DNA from: a virus
Reading direction: 5' to 3' (one strand)
DNA length: 64,000 bases
IMG/VR virus record: IMGVR_UViG_3300042934_000398
Location: 35,444 to 99,443 of that record
The first letter of the stretch is position 1; each line of letters starts with the position of its first letter. Of the stretch, positions 44,307 through 52,310 are shown one piece after another. A program made the position numbers and the translations under genes. Below the pieces are notes generated by a model that was not told the origin of the DNA, did not search any database, and saw only the letters and a program-made list of their open reading frames with translations.

Positions 44307-44531
44307 ATGCAAGATGAACGTTATGTAATTGTAACAAAGGGAAATATTAAGAAATTTCCAATAGACAAAAGAAACAGATTTACATTAAAAGGTGACACCA
44401 CAATGGATATATTTGAAGGTTATCTCTATATTTCTGAAGATTTAGCTTTGGAAGATATGGCAGATATGAATCTTAGTCCAAAGGAATACGAAGTTAAAAA
44501 ATATAAATTTACAGTAGAAGAGGTTAAATAA
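44307..44531 (+). CDS. Small hypothetical protein
   Basis: 74 aa, beta-rich. Linker motif at 44269; AAAGGAG site. The next gene's ATG follows the stop directly. Confidence 0.6.
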   Translation: MQDERYVIVTKGNIKKFPIDKRNRFTLKGDTTMDIFEGYLYISEDLALEDMADMNLSPKEYEVKKYKFTVEEVK

Positions 44532-44693
44532 ATGGATATAACAATGTGTACTTCAAAAAATTGTGCGTATAAAGATTCTTGTCTTAGACATGATGACAGT
44601 AAAGCAAATAAACAGTACCAATCATATTGTAACTTTGAGATAGATTGTTACTTGGAAAATGGTTATGAATACTATATAGCACAGCAAAAATAA
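44532..44693 (+). CDS. Small Cys protein
   Basis: 53 aa (CTSKNCAYKDSCLRHDD...YCNFEID), four Cys, a pattern frequent among small phage proteins. The ATG touches the preceding TAA, so translation is coupled. Confidence 0.55.
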   Translation: MDITMCTSKNCAYKDSCLRHDDSKANKQYQSYCNFEIDCYLENGYEYYIAQQK

Positions 44694-44736
44694 TTAAATA
44701 ATACATAATAATATACATAATAAAAGGAGAACCAAT

Positions 44737-45390
44737 ATGAGAATGAAAAGCATACTAAGCATCTTAATTGTTATATTAGGTGTGACCGCACTTATTCTCT
44801 CATATCAAAGTGGAACAAATCGTGCCGCTGCAAATGGATATGTGAGTAGAGGCACTATACAGGGCGAAAAATATTACGACATAAGCAAAGAAGAAGTTAA
44901 TGATTTAGAAATGGCAAATGACAATACAGATATATATGAGCAAAAAGTTGAAGTAGGTGAAAGAGAAGTAGTGTCGCTCAAAACTGCTAAAATTGAAATA
45001 ACCAATCGATGGAATATCACTTTAACTGATGAAGAAATCGATTTGCTTGCTAAAATTGTTTGGCTTGAAAGTCAAGGAGAAATTGATAAAGGACAGCAGG
45101 CTGTTGTGGAAGTAATATTTAATCGTATGAAGCATTGGGAATTTAAAGGTTCATTATATGATGTGTTAAGTGAAAAGAATGCATTTTCGACTTGGAAAAA
45201 TAGAAGTATAGCTAATCCAACTGAAAAAGAATATGAAAATATTCAAAAGGTGTTAGATGGGAAAACAGATATTACAACTGAAAATCATGTATATTTCTCA
45301 ACTTCCCCAAGAAACAAAAAAGATGTAATTAAAATAGGGAATCACTATTTTTGTAGTTATGAGTATGATTCAAAAGAAGATAAGGAGTGA
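44737..45390 (+). CDS. SleB-like cell wall hydrolase, membrane anchored
   Basis: 217 aa. N-terminal transmembrane or signal segment (residues about 5-23, ILSILIVILGVTALILSY), then a linker. The Hydrolase_2/SleB domain from about 90 onward has LAKIVWLESQGE (catalytic Glu), QAVVEVIFNRM, FST and HVYFSTSP. It cleaves glycan strands of peptidoglycan. It lies among early + strand genes, away from the lysis cassette, so it may act in DNA entry, superinfection or sporulation-related wall changes rather than final lysis. Confidence 0.8.
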   Translation: MRMKSILSILIVILGVTALILSYQSGTNRAAANGYVSRGTIQGEKYYDISKEEVNDLEMANDNTDIYEQKVEVGEREVVSLKTAKIEITNRWNITLTDEEIDLLAKIVWLESQGEIDKGQQAVVEVIFNRMKHWEFKGSLYDVLSEKNAFSTWKNRSIANPTEKEYENIQKVLDGKTDITTENHVYFSTSPRNKKDVIKIGNHYFCSYEYDSKEDKE

Positions 45391-45396
45391 TCATAA

Positions 45397-46122
45397 ATAG
45401 GTAAATTTAGAGATTTAACAGGAAAAACTTTTGGTAGATTGACTGTGATTAAAAGAGTAGATACTCCATCGCATGTAAGCAAAAATAATACAGATGTATA
45501 TTGGTTATGTAAGTGTAATTGTGGGAATGAAAAAGATGTCTTTGTTAGAACCGCCAATTTAAACAATGGTAGAGTTTCTTCATGTGGATGTTGGCAACAA
45601 GAATCAAGATTAATACATAATCGAAAATATAATAAATTCGAATTATCAGGAGACTTTGGCGTGGGATACACTGAAGATAATCAAAAATTTTATTTTGATT
45701 TAGATGATTATAAACTAATAAAAGACGTATACTGGTCAATTGACAAAGATGGATATGTTTATAATTTTAAATCACAAACTAGAATGCACAGATTGGTTAC
45801 AAATTGCCCAGAAGAATTCCAAGTTGATCATATTAGTCATTGTAAAGAAGATAATAGAAAATGCAATTTAAGAGTAGTTAATAACCAACAAAATCAAAGA
45901 AATAAATCTGTACATAAAAATAGTCAGACTCAAGTACAAGGCGTTAGAAAACAAATAAATAAGTATATGCCTTATATAGTTGTAGACGGAAAATATATTC
46001 ATCTTGGTTCTTTTGAAAAAATTGAAGATGCTATATCGGCACGTAGAGAAGCTGAAGATAAGTATTTCGGAGAATTTAGTTATTATAAAAGCATAAACAG
46101 AAATCATAGTTTTTACAAGTAA
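45397..46122 (+). CDS. HNH homing endonuclease with AP2-like domain, ATA start
   Basis: 242 aa. N-terminal zinc module (KFRDLTGKTFGRLTVIKR...CKCNCGNEK...SCGC) as in many phage HNH proteins, HNH motif VDHISHCKEDNRKCNLR, and AP2-like C-terminus (VQGVRKQINKYMPYI...YIHLGSFEKIEDA). In frame the codons are TCA-TAA-ATA; ATA 45397 is the only possible start that keeps the conserved GKFRDLTGK, after AAGGAGTGAT. The first conventional start (TTG 45439) would cut it off. Confidence 0.8.
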   Translation: MGKFRDLTGKTFGRLTVIKRVDTPSHVSKNNTDVYWLCKCNCGNEKDVFVRTANLNNGRVSSCGCWQQESRLIHNRKYNKFELSGDFGVGYTEDNQKFYFDLDDYKLIKDVYWSIDKDGYVYNFKSQTRMHRLVTNCPEEFQVDHISHCKEDNRKCNLRVVNNQQNQRNKSVHKNSQTQVQGVRKQINKYMPYIVVDGKYIHLGSFEKIEDAISARREAEDKYFGEFSYYKSINRNHSFYK

Positions 46123-46135
46123 AGGAGTGATACAT

Positions 46136-46321
46136 ATAAGAGATTATTATGAAACAGTAGAATCTAATCTTCAAGGTGATGATAGTTATAACAGTGAACG
46201 TTGCCCTGAATGTGGAGGTATGATGGATTACACGTATGAAACTGGTGAAGCATGGGGTGGATATTTTAGACAGAAAATAAGATATTGTCTACATTGTGAT
46301 TATGAAGAAACAGTAAATTAG
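46136..46321 (+). CDS. Small zinc-ribbon protein, probable ATA start
   Basis: 62 aa; CPECGGMM...YCLHCDYEE is a clear zinc ribbon. GTG 46127 is part of the site AAAGGAGTGAT, so ATA 46136 (ATA AGA GAT TAT) is the likelier start. Confidence 0.6.
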   Translation: MRDYYETVESNLQGDDSYNSERCPECGGMMDYTYETGEAWGGYFRQKIRYCLHCDYEETVN

Positions 46322-46335
46322 AAAGGTGGTTTAAT

Positions 46336-46548
46336 ATGACAATCGAGTTAATAATAATGGCTTTATTTATATTAATTGTGTTATTAAGTACAATTATGGT
46401 TAGTGGATATTATAACAAAACAGAAGACAAGCAACACTACTTTGATAGTTTTACATTAGAAGAATGTGAACAACTATATCAAAAAGATATAACAACTGAT
46501 ATTAATAATGGCAAAATAACAGGATTTGAAATGAATTTAAATAGATAG
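46336..46548 (+). CDS. Small single-pass membrane protein
   Basis: 70 aa; N-terminal transmembrane helix (IELIIMALFILIVLLSTIMV), then a polar domain. AAAGGTGG site. Confidence 0.65.
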   Translation: MTIELIIMALFILIVLLSTIMVSGYYNKTEDKQHYFDSFTLEECEQLYQKDITTDINNGKITGFEMNLNR

Positions 46549-46559
46549 GAGATACATAA

Positions 46560-47129
46560 ATGAAAATTAATAATTTACAAGTATATGGATTAAATAATGC
46601 TATTAGATGTAGTAAATTTCCTATGGCAATTGATACTAATCAGATTAATGAATCTGTTACACAAACAGTAATTAATTTAGGCAATTCAGATATAGGACAT
46701 GGTCATGACCAATTTATTACAGGGATAATAACACAATTTGATTTAACATTTTCAATTAAGGCATGGGTTGAAGCTGAAAGGTATCACTTCTTTGATTTTA
46801 TTTCAAGCCAATCTACAATGCATAGAATAGCAAAATTTGATATTAAATCTCAATGTAATGAGTATGTAACAGAAAATACAATTAATGAAGCGAATAGATT
46901 AAAAAATATATATTTAAACACGCAAGATAAAGAAGATTATTTAACACTGCTATATAATGTTCCAACTGGATTCCAATTAACTGCTGGTATGACAACTAAT
47001 TATAGGCAATTAAAAACAATTTATACACAAAGAAAACAACATCGATTGCCAGAATGGAGACATTTTTGTGAATGGATTGAGACATTACCACATTTTAAAG
47101 AGTTATGCTTAGGAGGTGAACAATGTTAA
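46560..47129 (+). CDS. ThyX-like protein (FAD thymidylate synthase fold)
   Basis: 189 aa. WVEAERYHFFDFISSQSTMHRI and TTNYRQLKTIYTQRKQHRLPEW resemble the flavin/dUMP-binding helices of ThyX and of the ThyX-like phage proteins. The canonical RHRxxSxxxxSxR is not complete, so the enzymatic activity is uncertain. Neighbours (guanylate kinase, deoxyribosyltransferase-like, dUTPase) support a role in dNTP supply. Confidence 0.6.
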   Translation: MKINNLQVYGLNNAIRCSKFPMAIDTNQINESVTQTVINLGNSDIGHGHDQFITGIITQFDLTFSIKAWVEAERYHFFDFISSQSTMHRIAKFDIKSQCNEYVTENTINEANRLKNIYLNTQDKEDYLTLLYNVPTGFQLTAGMTTNYRQLKTIYTQRKQHRLPEWRHFCEWIETLPHFKELCLGGEQC

Positions 47130-47674
47130 TCTTAACAGGTAAAAGTGCTACAGGAAAAGATTCTATCGCCGAAGAATTAATTAAACTTGGATATTCACGC
47201 ATTATTACTTATACAACTAGACCTATGCGTGATGGTGAAGTTGATGGAGAAACATATCATTTTATTTCCGTAAGTGAGTTTTTAAAGAAATACATAGATG
47301 GTGAGTTTTTAGAAGTGAATTACTATACCACAAAATTAGGTGTTTGGTTTTATGGATCTAGTTTAGCTGATTATCAAAAATCAGATAATAATACAATTTG
47401 TGTACTTACCCCTTGTGGTATTAAAAAACTAAAGCAAAATAATATTAAACATACTAGTTTTTTAATTAATGTATCAGATAATGAAATACTGAAAAGACAA
47501 ATTATGCGTGGAGATAATCAGGATGAAGCCGAAAGAAGATTTATGGCTGACAAATTAGATTTTGCTGATATTGATGATTTAGTAGATTGTACAATTCAAA
47601 ATGAAAATAAAAATGCTTTTGATGCTGCAAAAGAAATTGATGCAATATATAAATCTTTAAAGGAGAGTGAATAA
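47123..47674 (+). CDS. gmk: Guanylate kinase
   Basis: 183 aa. P-loop TGKSATGKDS and the GMP-binding segment TYTTRPMRDGEVDGETYHFIS are diagnostic for guanylate kinase. It converts (d)GMP to (d)GDP for DNA synthesis. It overlaps the ThyX-like gene by 7 nt; AGGAGGTGA lies within that gene. Confidence 0.88.
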   Translation: MLILTGKSATGKDSIAEELIKLGYSRIITYTTRPMRDGEVDGETYHFISVSEFLKKYIDGEFLEVNYYTTKLGVWFYGSSLADYQKSDNNTICVLTPCGIKKLKQNNIKHTSFLINVSDNEILKRQIMRGDNQDEAERRFMADKLDFADIDDLVDCTIQNENKNAFDAAKEIDAIYKSLKESE

Positions 47675-48102
47675 TGGAAACGTTTAGAATATATACCTGC
47701 GGTGGTATGAGTGGGCTTGATTGGAATTCTCAAAATGCATGGCGTTCAACTGTAAAAGAATATTTAGAACGTGTTGAGTGCCCTTATAGAGTAGTAGTAT
47801 TAAACCCATGTGACTATTACAACTTTGAAACAATCACACATCGTACAGAAAAGGAGGTGATGAATTTTGATCTTAATTTAGTTCGTAAATCAGATTTATT
47901 ATTAGTTAACTTTAACAATCCAAATAGCATAGGTAGTGCCATTGAACTCTTTGCGGCTTATGATAAACACATCCCTGTGGTAGCAATTTGTGAAGGTAAT
48001 GAGCTGGAAATTCATCCATGGTTATTAGAATATGTAGATAGAATGTTCTATACAATGAAAGATGCATTGAAATACATAAAATCATTTTATTTGGTGGAAT
48101 AA
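47674..48102 (+). CDS. Nucleoside 2-deoxyribosyltransferase-like (DUF4406)
   Basis: 142 aa. YTCGGMSGLDW...W, the NPCDYY and DLLLVNFNNPNSIGSAIELFAAY segments match the DUF4406/nucleoside deoxyribosyltransferase-like fold (Asp, Glu active-site positions in 'DLLL' and 'SAIE'). Probably nucleotide salvage or modified-base metabolism. ATG overlaps the gmk stop (TAATGG). Confidence 0.7.
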   Translation: METFRIYTCGGMSGLDWNSQNAWRSTVKEYLERVECPYRVVVLNPCDYYNFETITHRTEKEVMNFDLNLVRKSDLLLVNFNNPNSIGSAIELFAAYDKHIPVVAICEGNELEIHPWLLEYVDRMFYTMKDALKYIKSFYLVE

Positions 48103-48155
48103 ATAAAAGATTCAAATCATACTTATGAATAGTATATTTAGGGAGCGTGATAAAT

Positions 48156-48293
48156 ATAGAAAAATTAATAATTAATAAAGAAGAAAAAGATGAAATGATT
48201 ATACTTACAAAATTTCTATTAAAAAAACAAAAGATTTCAGAACAAGAATATAGGAGAATCATTGATGTAATAGGTACATATACAAATAATTAA
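48156..48293 (+). CDS. Small protein, probable ATA start
   Basis: 45 aa helical (EKLIINKEEKDEMIILTKFLL...). Site GGGAGCGTGAT contains the in-frame GTG 48147; ATA 48156 is better spaced. Last gene of the early + strand block. Confidence 0.5.
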   Translation: MEKLIINKEEKDEMIILTKFLLKKQKISEQEYRRIIDVIGTYTNN

Positions 48294-48299
48294 AACATG

Positions 48300-48330
48300 A
48301 AAAGAACTTATACATTGTATAGGTTCTTTT
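48300..48330 (+). terminator. Terminator of the early + strand block
   Basis: AAAAGAACTTATAC / GTATAGGTTCTTTT (13 of 14 pairs, 3-nt loop), ending in TTTT. Closes the early operons before the integrase. Confidence 0.75.
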
Positions 48331-48356
48331 AACTTTATATGAAACACAAGTATGAG

Positions 48357-48385
48357 TTGACAAATGTAAACAGAAATGATAAATT
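48357..48385 (+). promoter_or_regulatory. Integrase promoter
   Basis: TTGACA (48357-48362), 17-bp spacer, TAAATT (48380-48385), 28 nt before the recombinase ATG. Confidence 0.7.
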
Positions 48386-48413
48386 ATAAGTAATAAATCG
48401 CTGGAGGTGTAAA

Positions 48414-50108
48414 ATGAACGCAGTATACTATTGCAGAGTTAGTACAGAAGAAGATAGTCAAGTAAAAGCAATGGAAAGTCAAATTCAAGAAGCAAAAAAA
48501 TGTATTGAAAATAATGATTGGATTGAAATAGATGGTTATGTTGATGAAGGTAAAAGTGGTACTGCAACAACTAAAAGAGATGAATATAATCGACTATTAA
48601 ATGATTTAGAATCAGATAAATTTGAAATTATTGTTATTAAATCGCAAGACAGATTAATGCGTAATACAAAAGATTGGTATATTTTTATCGATAAACTTGT
48701 TACTAATAATAAAAAATTATTTTTTTATTTGGAAAATAAATTTTATACACCAGATGATGCACTAATTACAGGAATAAAAGCCATTCTTGCTGAAGAATAT
48801 AGTCGTGATTTAAGTAAAAAACTCAATAATGCTCATAGAAATAGGCAAGAAAAAGGGAATAGTGTTGTAATTACGTCTTCTACATGGGGATATGATAAGA
48901 TAAATAAAGAAGTAGTTGTTAATGAAAAAGAAGCTGAAATTGTGAAGTTAATATATGATTTATATATACAAGGTTATGGTAGTAGAACAATTAGTAAGGA
49001 ATTAAGTAACAGAGGAATAAAAAGCAGAACTGGCAAAGATTTTGCTGAAATTACAATAAGAAGGATTATTAGAAATCCTCTATTTAAAGGAACAGCGGTA
49101 ATGAATAAACGCCATATGGATTTTAACACAAAGAAAACTTATCACAATCCTGAAAGTGAATGGATATATCACGAAAACGCTGTACCACCTATTATTTCAT
49201 CAGAAATTTGGGAACAAGCTAATAAAATAATGGATACAAAATCTAAAGAAGTACATGGAGAAGAATTTGGTAAAAGAAGACAGGGTAAAAATTTAGGAAA
49301 ATTTAATTTATCAAGTAAAATAATCTGTGGAGAATGTGAATCAGTTTATTGGAGAAGATATCGCAAAAATACTAAAGGTGAACAGATAGTTGATTGGAGT
49401 TGCAGTGAATATGTTAAAAGAGGTCGTAAAAATAAAATTGATTCAAGAGGAAAGAATAAAATTAAATTAAATGCTAAAGAAGGTGGATGTGACAATATCC
49501 ATATAAATGATAATGATATATATAATATTATTGTTAAAATATCAAATAAAGTATTTAATAAGGATAAAAACAATATTATCGATAAATACACTGCCGTTTT
49601 AAATATTGCTTTCTCAAATGAAACATTACAAGATGAAAAACAACAGTTGGAATCAGAGAAAGTAAAAATATTAAACCAAAAAAATATATTATTAGATAAA
49701 CTACTTGATGATATAATAACAAATGATGATTATAAACGAAAAGATTATGAGTTAGAAAATAGATTAAATCAGATTATAGCCAAAGAAGAGACTCTAACAG
49801 AACGAGAAAAAGAAGCATCTAGTCAAGAAAAAAGAATTAATGAACTAAAAGAACTATTAGAGATAGAAGGTAACGATGAGATAAAGGTTGACAAAATTAT
49901 AAGCCATATAGAGAAGATAGTTATATTCCCAGATTACATGAAAGTTTACTTAGATTTTTATGATGAAATAAATATTAATATTCAAAAAGGAGAAAAAGGC
50001 AAAAAAGAATATCTGTATGTAGACACAGGTAAATACCTGATACCACATACAGACAAATATCACTACGATGGACAAGCCAAAGAAGTAAGAGTTAAGTTAT
50101 ATATATAA
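48414..50108 (+). CDS. int: Large serine recombinase (phage integrase)
   Basis: 564 aa. N-terminal resolvase domain with the catalytic Ser in YYCRVST (Ser10) and conserved RLMRN; recombinase domain (about 150-260, TWGYDKINKEVVVNEKEAEIVKLIY). Zinc ribbon ICGEC...WSC...GCDN follows, then a long coiled coil (about 395-480). This is the standard layout of phage serine integrases that join attP and attB. attP is expected beside the gene but cannot be identified from one sequence. The site GGAGGTG precedes the ATG. Confidence 0.95.
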   Translation: MNAVYYCRVSTEEDSQVKAMESQIQEAKKCIENNDWIEIDGYVDEGKSGTATTKRDEYNRLLNDLESDKFEIIVIKSQDRLMRNTKDWYIFIDKLVTNNKKLFFYLENKFYTPDDALITGIKAILAEEYSRDLSKKLNNAHRNRQEKGNSVVITSSTWGYDKINKEVVVNEKEAEIVKLIYDLYIQGYGSRTISKELSNRGIKSRTGKDFAEITIRRIIRNPLFKGTAVMNKRHMDFNTKKTYHNPESEWIYHENAVPPIISSEIWEQANKIMDTKSKEVHGEEFGKRRQGKNLGKFNLSSKIICGECESVYWRRYRKNTKGEQIVDWSCSEYVKRGRKNKIDSRGKNKIKLNAKEGGCDNIHINDNDIYNIIVKISNKVFNKDKNNIIDKYTAVLNIAFSNETLQDEKQQLESEKVKILNQKNILLDKLLDDIITNDDYKRKDYELENRLNQIIAKEETLTEREKEASSQEKRINELKELLEIEGNDEIKVDKIISHIEKIVIFPDYMKVYLDFYDEININIQKGEKGKKEYLYVDTGKYLIPHTDKYHYDGQAKEVRVKLYI

Positions 50109-50126
50109 TTATATTCGTAAAAAATA

Positions 50127-50155
50127 GGAGATAGACGAATAAACAATCTATCTCC
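50127..50155. terminator. Convergent terminator
   Basis: GGAGATAGA / TCTATCTCC with an 11-nt loop between the integrase and the endolysin. On the - strand TATTTTTT follows, so it mainly ends the lysis operon. Confidence 0.7.
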
Positions 50156-50186
50156 ATACATAAATTCCACTAATTAATCCTCTCTT

Positions 50187-50798
50187 TTATACCAACAGTC
50201 TACGTAAAGCTTCAGCTCCCAACTTTCCGTTTTTTAACCATCCATTTTTCTTTCTAAAATCATTAACCGCTGCTGTAGTTAAAGAACCCCATTTGCCATC
50301 CGTAACTAAATGTATATCTAGTTTTTCATTTAGTGCTTTTTGTATTATTTTAGTAATAAATATATTGTTGTTTTTTGCATCAAAAGTTGTACCGTTTATA
50401 CCCACATTTGCAATTTGGAAATGAGGTGAATCTACATTGGTAGACCAGTTTGCTCCAGCCTCAAATCCATATTTTGACATTATTTCAATTATCTTTTGAG
50501 TTTGTTTATCTTTTGTATTCCAAATAGCTGTCATCTCCCCATCAATTTTTCTTTGTGGAATTAAGTCAACTGCATTCTTTTTTGTATGTATACTATTAAG
50601 CGTCCATGTGATTTTACTACCTTCTCTAGTACGACCTTGTGCATATAGATAATTTTGTCTTTCTTGACTTCTGTAAGTTTCAACTATTAGTGGTGTAATA
50701 CCATTTTTCTCTATTTCATCAATTGCTAAATTTAATAACACTTGACACAGCGGATTAAGTTTTTTTATATCTCTGCATTGTTCTATATTTTTTGCCAT
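50187..50798 (-). CDS. Endolysin: M15 peptidase with peptidoglycan-binding domain
   Basis: 203 aa. D-Ala/L-Ala-D-Glu type zinc peptidase: the SIHTKKNAVDL motif (His71, Asp78; the usual Gly of HxxGxAxD is Asn) and DSPHFQ (His126) supply the zinc ligands. A C-terminal PG_binding_1 repeat (LVTDGKWGSLTTAAVNDF) anchors it to the wall. It is the last gene of the lysis operon; AAAGGAG site. Confidence 0.9.
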   Translation of the reverse strand: MAKNIEQCRDIKKLNPLCQVLLNLAIDEIEKNGITPLIVETYRSQERQNYLYAQGRTREGSKITWTLNSIHTKKNAVDLIPQRKIDGEMTAIWNTKDKQTQKIIEIMSKYGFEAGANWSTNVDSPHFQIANVGINGTTFDAKNNNIFITKIIQKALNEKLDIHLVTDGKWGSLTTAAVNDFRKKNGWLKNGKLGAEALRRLLV

Positions 50799-50821
50799 TA
50801 TAATTCTCCTTTCATTACATT

Positions 50822-50850
50822 AAAAAAGAGTGGGAGATTAGCCCACTCTG
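50822..50850 (-). terminator. Terminator after holin, AGAGTGG family
   Basis: Read on the - strand: AGAGTGGG / CCCACTCT followed by TTTTTT. The same stem core recurs at 52241 and 54428. Confidence 0.75.
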
Positions 50851-50865
50851 ATAATATATGTATTA

Positions 50866-51192
50866 TTATTTTTTGTTGATTGTATACCCACTTAACTCAG
50901 TTACTAATCCTTCAATCAGAATATCTATTTGTTCTTGTGTAATTTTAATACCTTTTTGTGTTGCATAATGACTTATTGCATCAATGACATAAGCCTTCTT
51001 TTCTTCACCTGATTTCGGTATGTTTTTATAAATTGATTCAGCAGCATTAACGCATTTTTCAATAAAATCTAATACGTCAGCATATTTAGAGTTTTCTAAT
51101 TTTAATTTAACAAATGGAATTATGTATCTAAATACCACTAAAGCTAAAATACCTATTGTATACTTAATAATTGTAAATAATGTTTCATTCAT
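50866..51192 (-). CDS. LLH-type phage holin
   Basis: 108 aa. One N-terminal transmembrane helix (about 5-28), then an amphipathic helical domain with NAAESIYKN...GEEKKAYVIDAIS...KGI.ITQEQIDILIE, the signature of LLH-family holins. It permeabilises the membrane to release the endolysin. Confidence 0.88.
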   Translation of the reverse strand: MNETLFTIIKYTIGILALVVFRYIIPFVKLKLENSKYADVLDFIEKCVNAAESIYKNIPKSGEEKKAYVIDAISHYATQKGIKITQEQIDILIEGLVTELSGYTINKK

Positions 51193-51204
51193 AATTTATT
51201 CCTC

Positions 51205-51486
51205 CTATTGATTTATAATCTGATTAATATCAACTTGATCTTTAAATTCTTGTGGCAAAGAACTTATAATTTTTATTCGATTTTCCACTTTACTTTTTAT
51301 GTAATAAAATGTATTCGCAGCTGTAACTTCTCCCCATGATGCTAAGGTAATATTCTCGATTGGAGATACATCAATTTTAAAAATAATACCAACTAACATA
51401 AATAAAGTGAGAGATATAGCAATAATATAACTTGTAACTAAAATTTTTTTACTGAATTCCATTTTCTTTTTATTTTCTTTAATCAT
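51205..51486 (-). CDS. Holin-like membrane protein
   Basis: 93 aa; transmembrane helices at about 12-36 and 46-62, then a charged tail. Length and position beside the LLH holin suggest a holin partner or antiholin. Site GGTGATGTA. Confidence 0.65.
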   Translation of the reverse strand: MIKENKKKMEFSKKILVTSYIIAISLTLFMLVGIIFKIDVSPIENITLASWGEVTAANTFYYIKSKVENRIKIISSLPQEFKDQVDINQIINQ

Positions 51487-51495
51487 TACATCACC

Positions 51496-51930
51496 TTACT
51501 TCCCATCGTAAAAACTATTATGCTCAAGACAATATTGATATTTATTTGAGATATACTTAAAAGCCAGGTCTATTTGACCATTAGTTAATCCTTTTGTCTC
51601 AACATAGTTATTATATCTATCATGTAATGATATAATATTAACATAATTTTCCTTACTCTTTTCTTCACCTCTCATTAATTCATCGGCAAAGTTTAATATG
51701 TTTCTACGCATACTTTCAACTTTATGATCCTGAAGATCATACTGTAATGTTTTTACATCAGATTGAATTTGTGAAATATCTTTTTTGACATCTCTATTCA
51801 ATCTATTACCAATCCATCCTAATAACATTGATATTGGGTTAAATTTAATTGGAGATATTTCAAATAGCATCCCACTCCCAAATAGTATCCAACCTCCGTA
51901 TTTTATATAATCTAATATTTCTTTTTCCAT
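51496..51930 (-). CDS. Membrane-anchored lysis-cassette protein
   Basis: 144 aa; hydrophobic stretch about 10-42, then a coiled coil (about 46-75) and helical C-terminal domain. Similar membrane-anchored proteins (XhlA-like position) occur in lysis operons. No good ribosome-binding site at normal distance from the ATG (an AAAGGATGAG lies about 17 nt upstream and TGA precedes directly), so the start is uncertain. Confidence 0.6.
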   Translation of the reverse strand: MEKEILDYIKYGGWILFGSGMLFEISPIKFNPISMLLGWIGNRLNRDVKKDISQIQSDVKTLQYDLQDHKVESMRRNILNFADELMRGEEKSKENYVNIISLHDRYNNYVETKGLTNGQIDLAFKYISNKYQYCLEHNSFYDGK

Positions 51931-51968
51931 CCCTCAATTTACACTCATCCTTTCTTTTTTATTGTAAC

Positions 51969-51997
51969 TTGAAACTTACTGGATTACGTGTTATAAT
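51969..51997 (+). promoter_or_regulatory. Promoter of a short + strand RNA
   Basis: TTGAAA (51969-51974), 17-bp spacer, TATAAT (51992-51997). It points away from the - strand genes into a non-coding region. Confidence 0.7.
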
Positions 51998-52003
51998 TAA
52001 TTA

Positions 52004-52066
52004 GCACGAATCATTAGTGTTAGAGGATGTTGGTAAATCCCAAAATGCGTCAACATCCTCTTTAAT
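52004..52066 (+). ncRNA. Putative short RNA with terminator
   Basis: Starts about 7 nt after the TATAAT box and ends in a hairpin AGAGGATGTTG (52021-52031) / CAACATCCTCT (52050-52060) followed by TTTAATTA. About 60 nt, no coding potential. Its AGGATGTT could pair with AACATCCT in the RNA at 58843. Confidence 0.5.
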
Positions 52067-52240
52067 TAAAAAAACATTAAAATAAGAGCCAATATAAGGC
52101 TCTATAATTTTTTACCCATAATCTAATACCTAATTTACATTTTAATGCCTATATAAAGGCTGTACAAATTAATATAATACTTATAATCAACAAAAATTCC
52201 ACTCTGGATAAAACACAGATTTTATAAAGAATTACATAGT

Positions 52241-52270
52241 AAAAGAGTGGCAGAATATAACCACTCTTTA
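52241..52270. terminator. Terminator, AGAGTGG family
   Basis: AAAAGAGTGG / CCACTCTTT with a 10-nt loop; T-rich on both sides (TTTTACT on -, TTTATTTTT on +). Ends the tail-fibre gene on the - strand. Confidence 0.7.
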
Positions 52271-52310
52271 TTTTTATGTTATTTAGTTGCTTCGCAATAG
52301 TATCCTATTG

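Larger units (their letters stand above)
51931..52310. other. 380-nt intergenic region with RNA signals
   Basis: No gene. It holds a + strand promoter and short RNA (51969-52062), a second hairpin AGAGCC/GGCTCT (52085-52103) followed by TATAATTTTTT, and the tail-gene terminator (52241-52270). The 52104-52240 stretch is plain A/T-rich sequence in which I see nothing. Confidence 0.6.
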
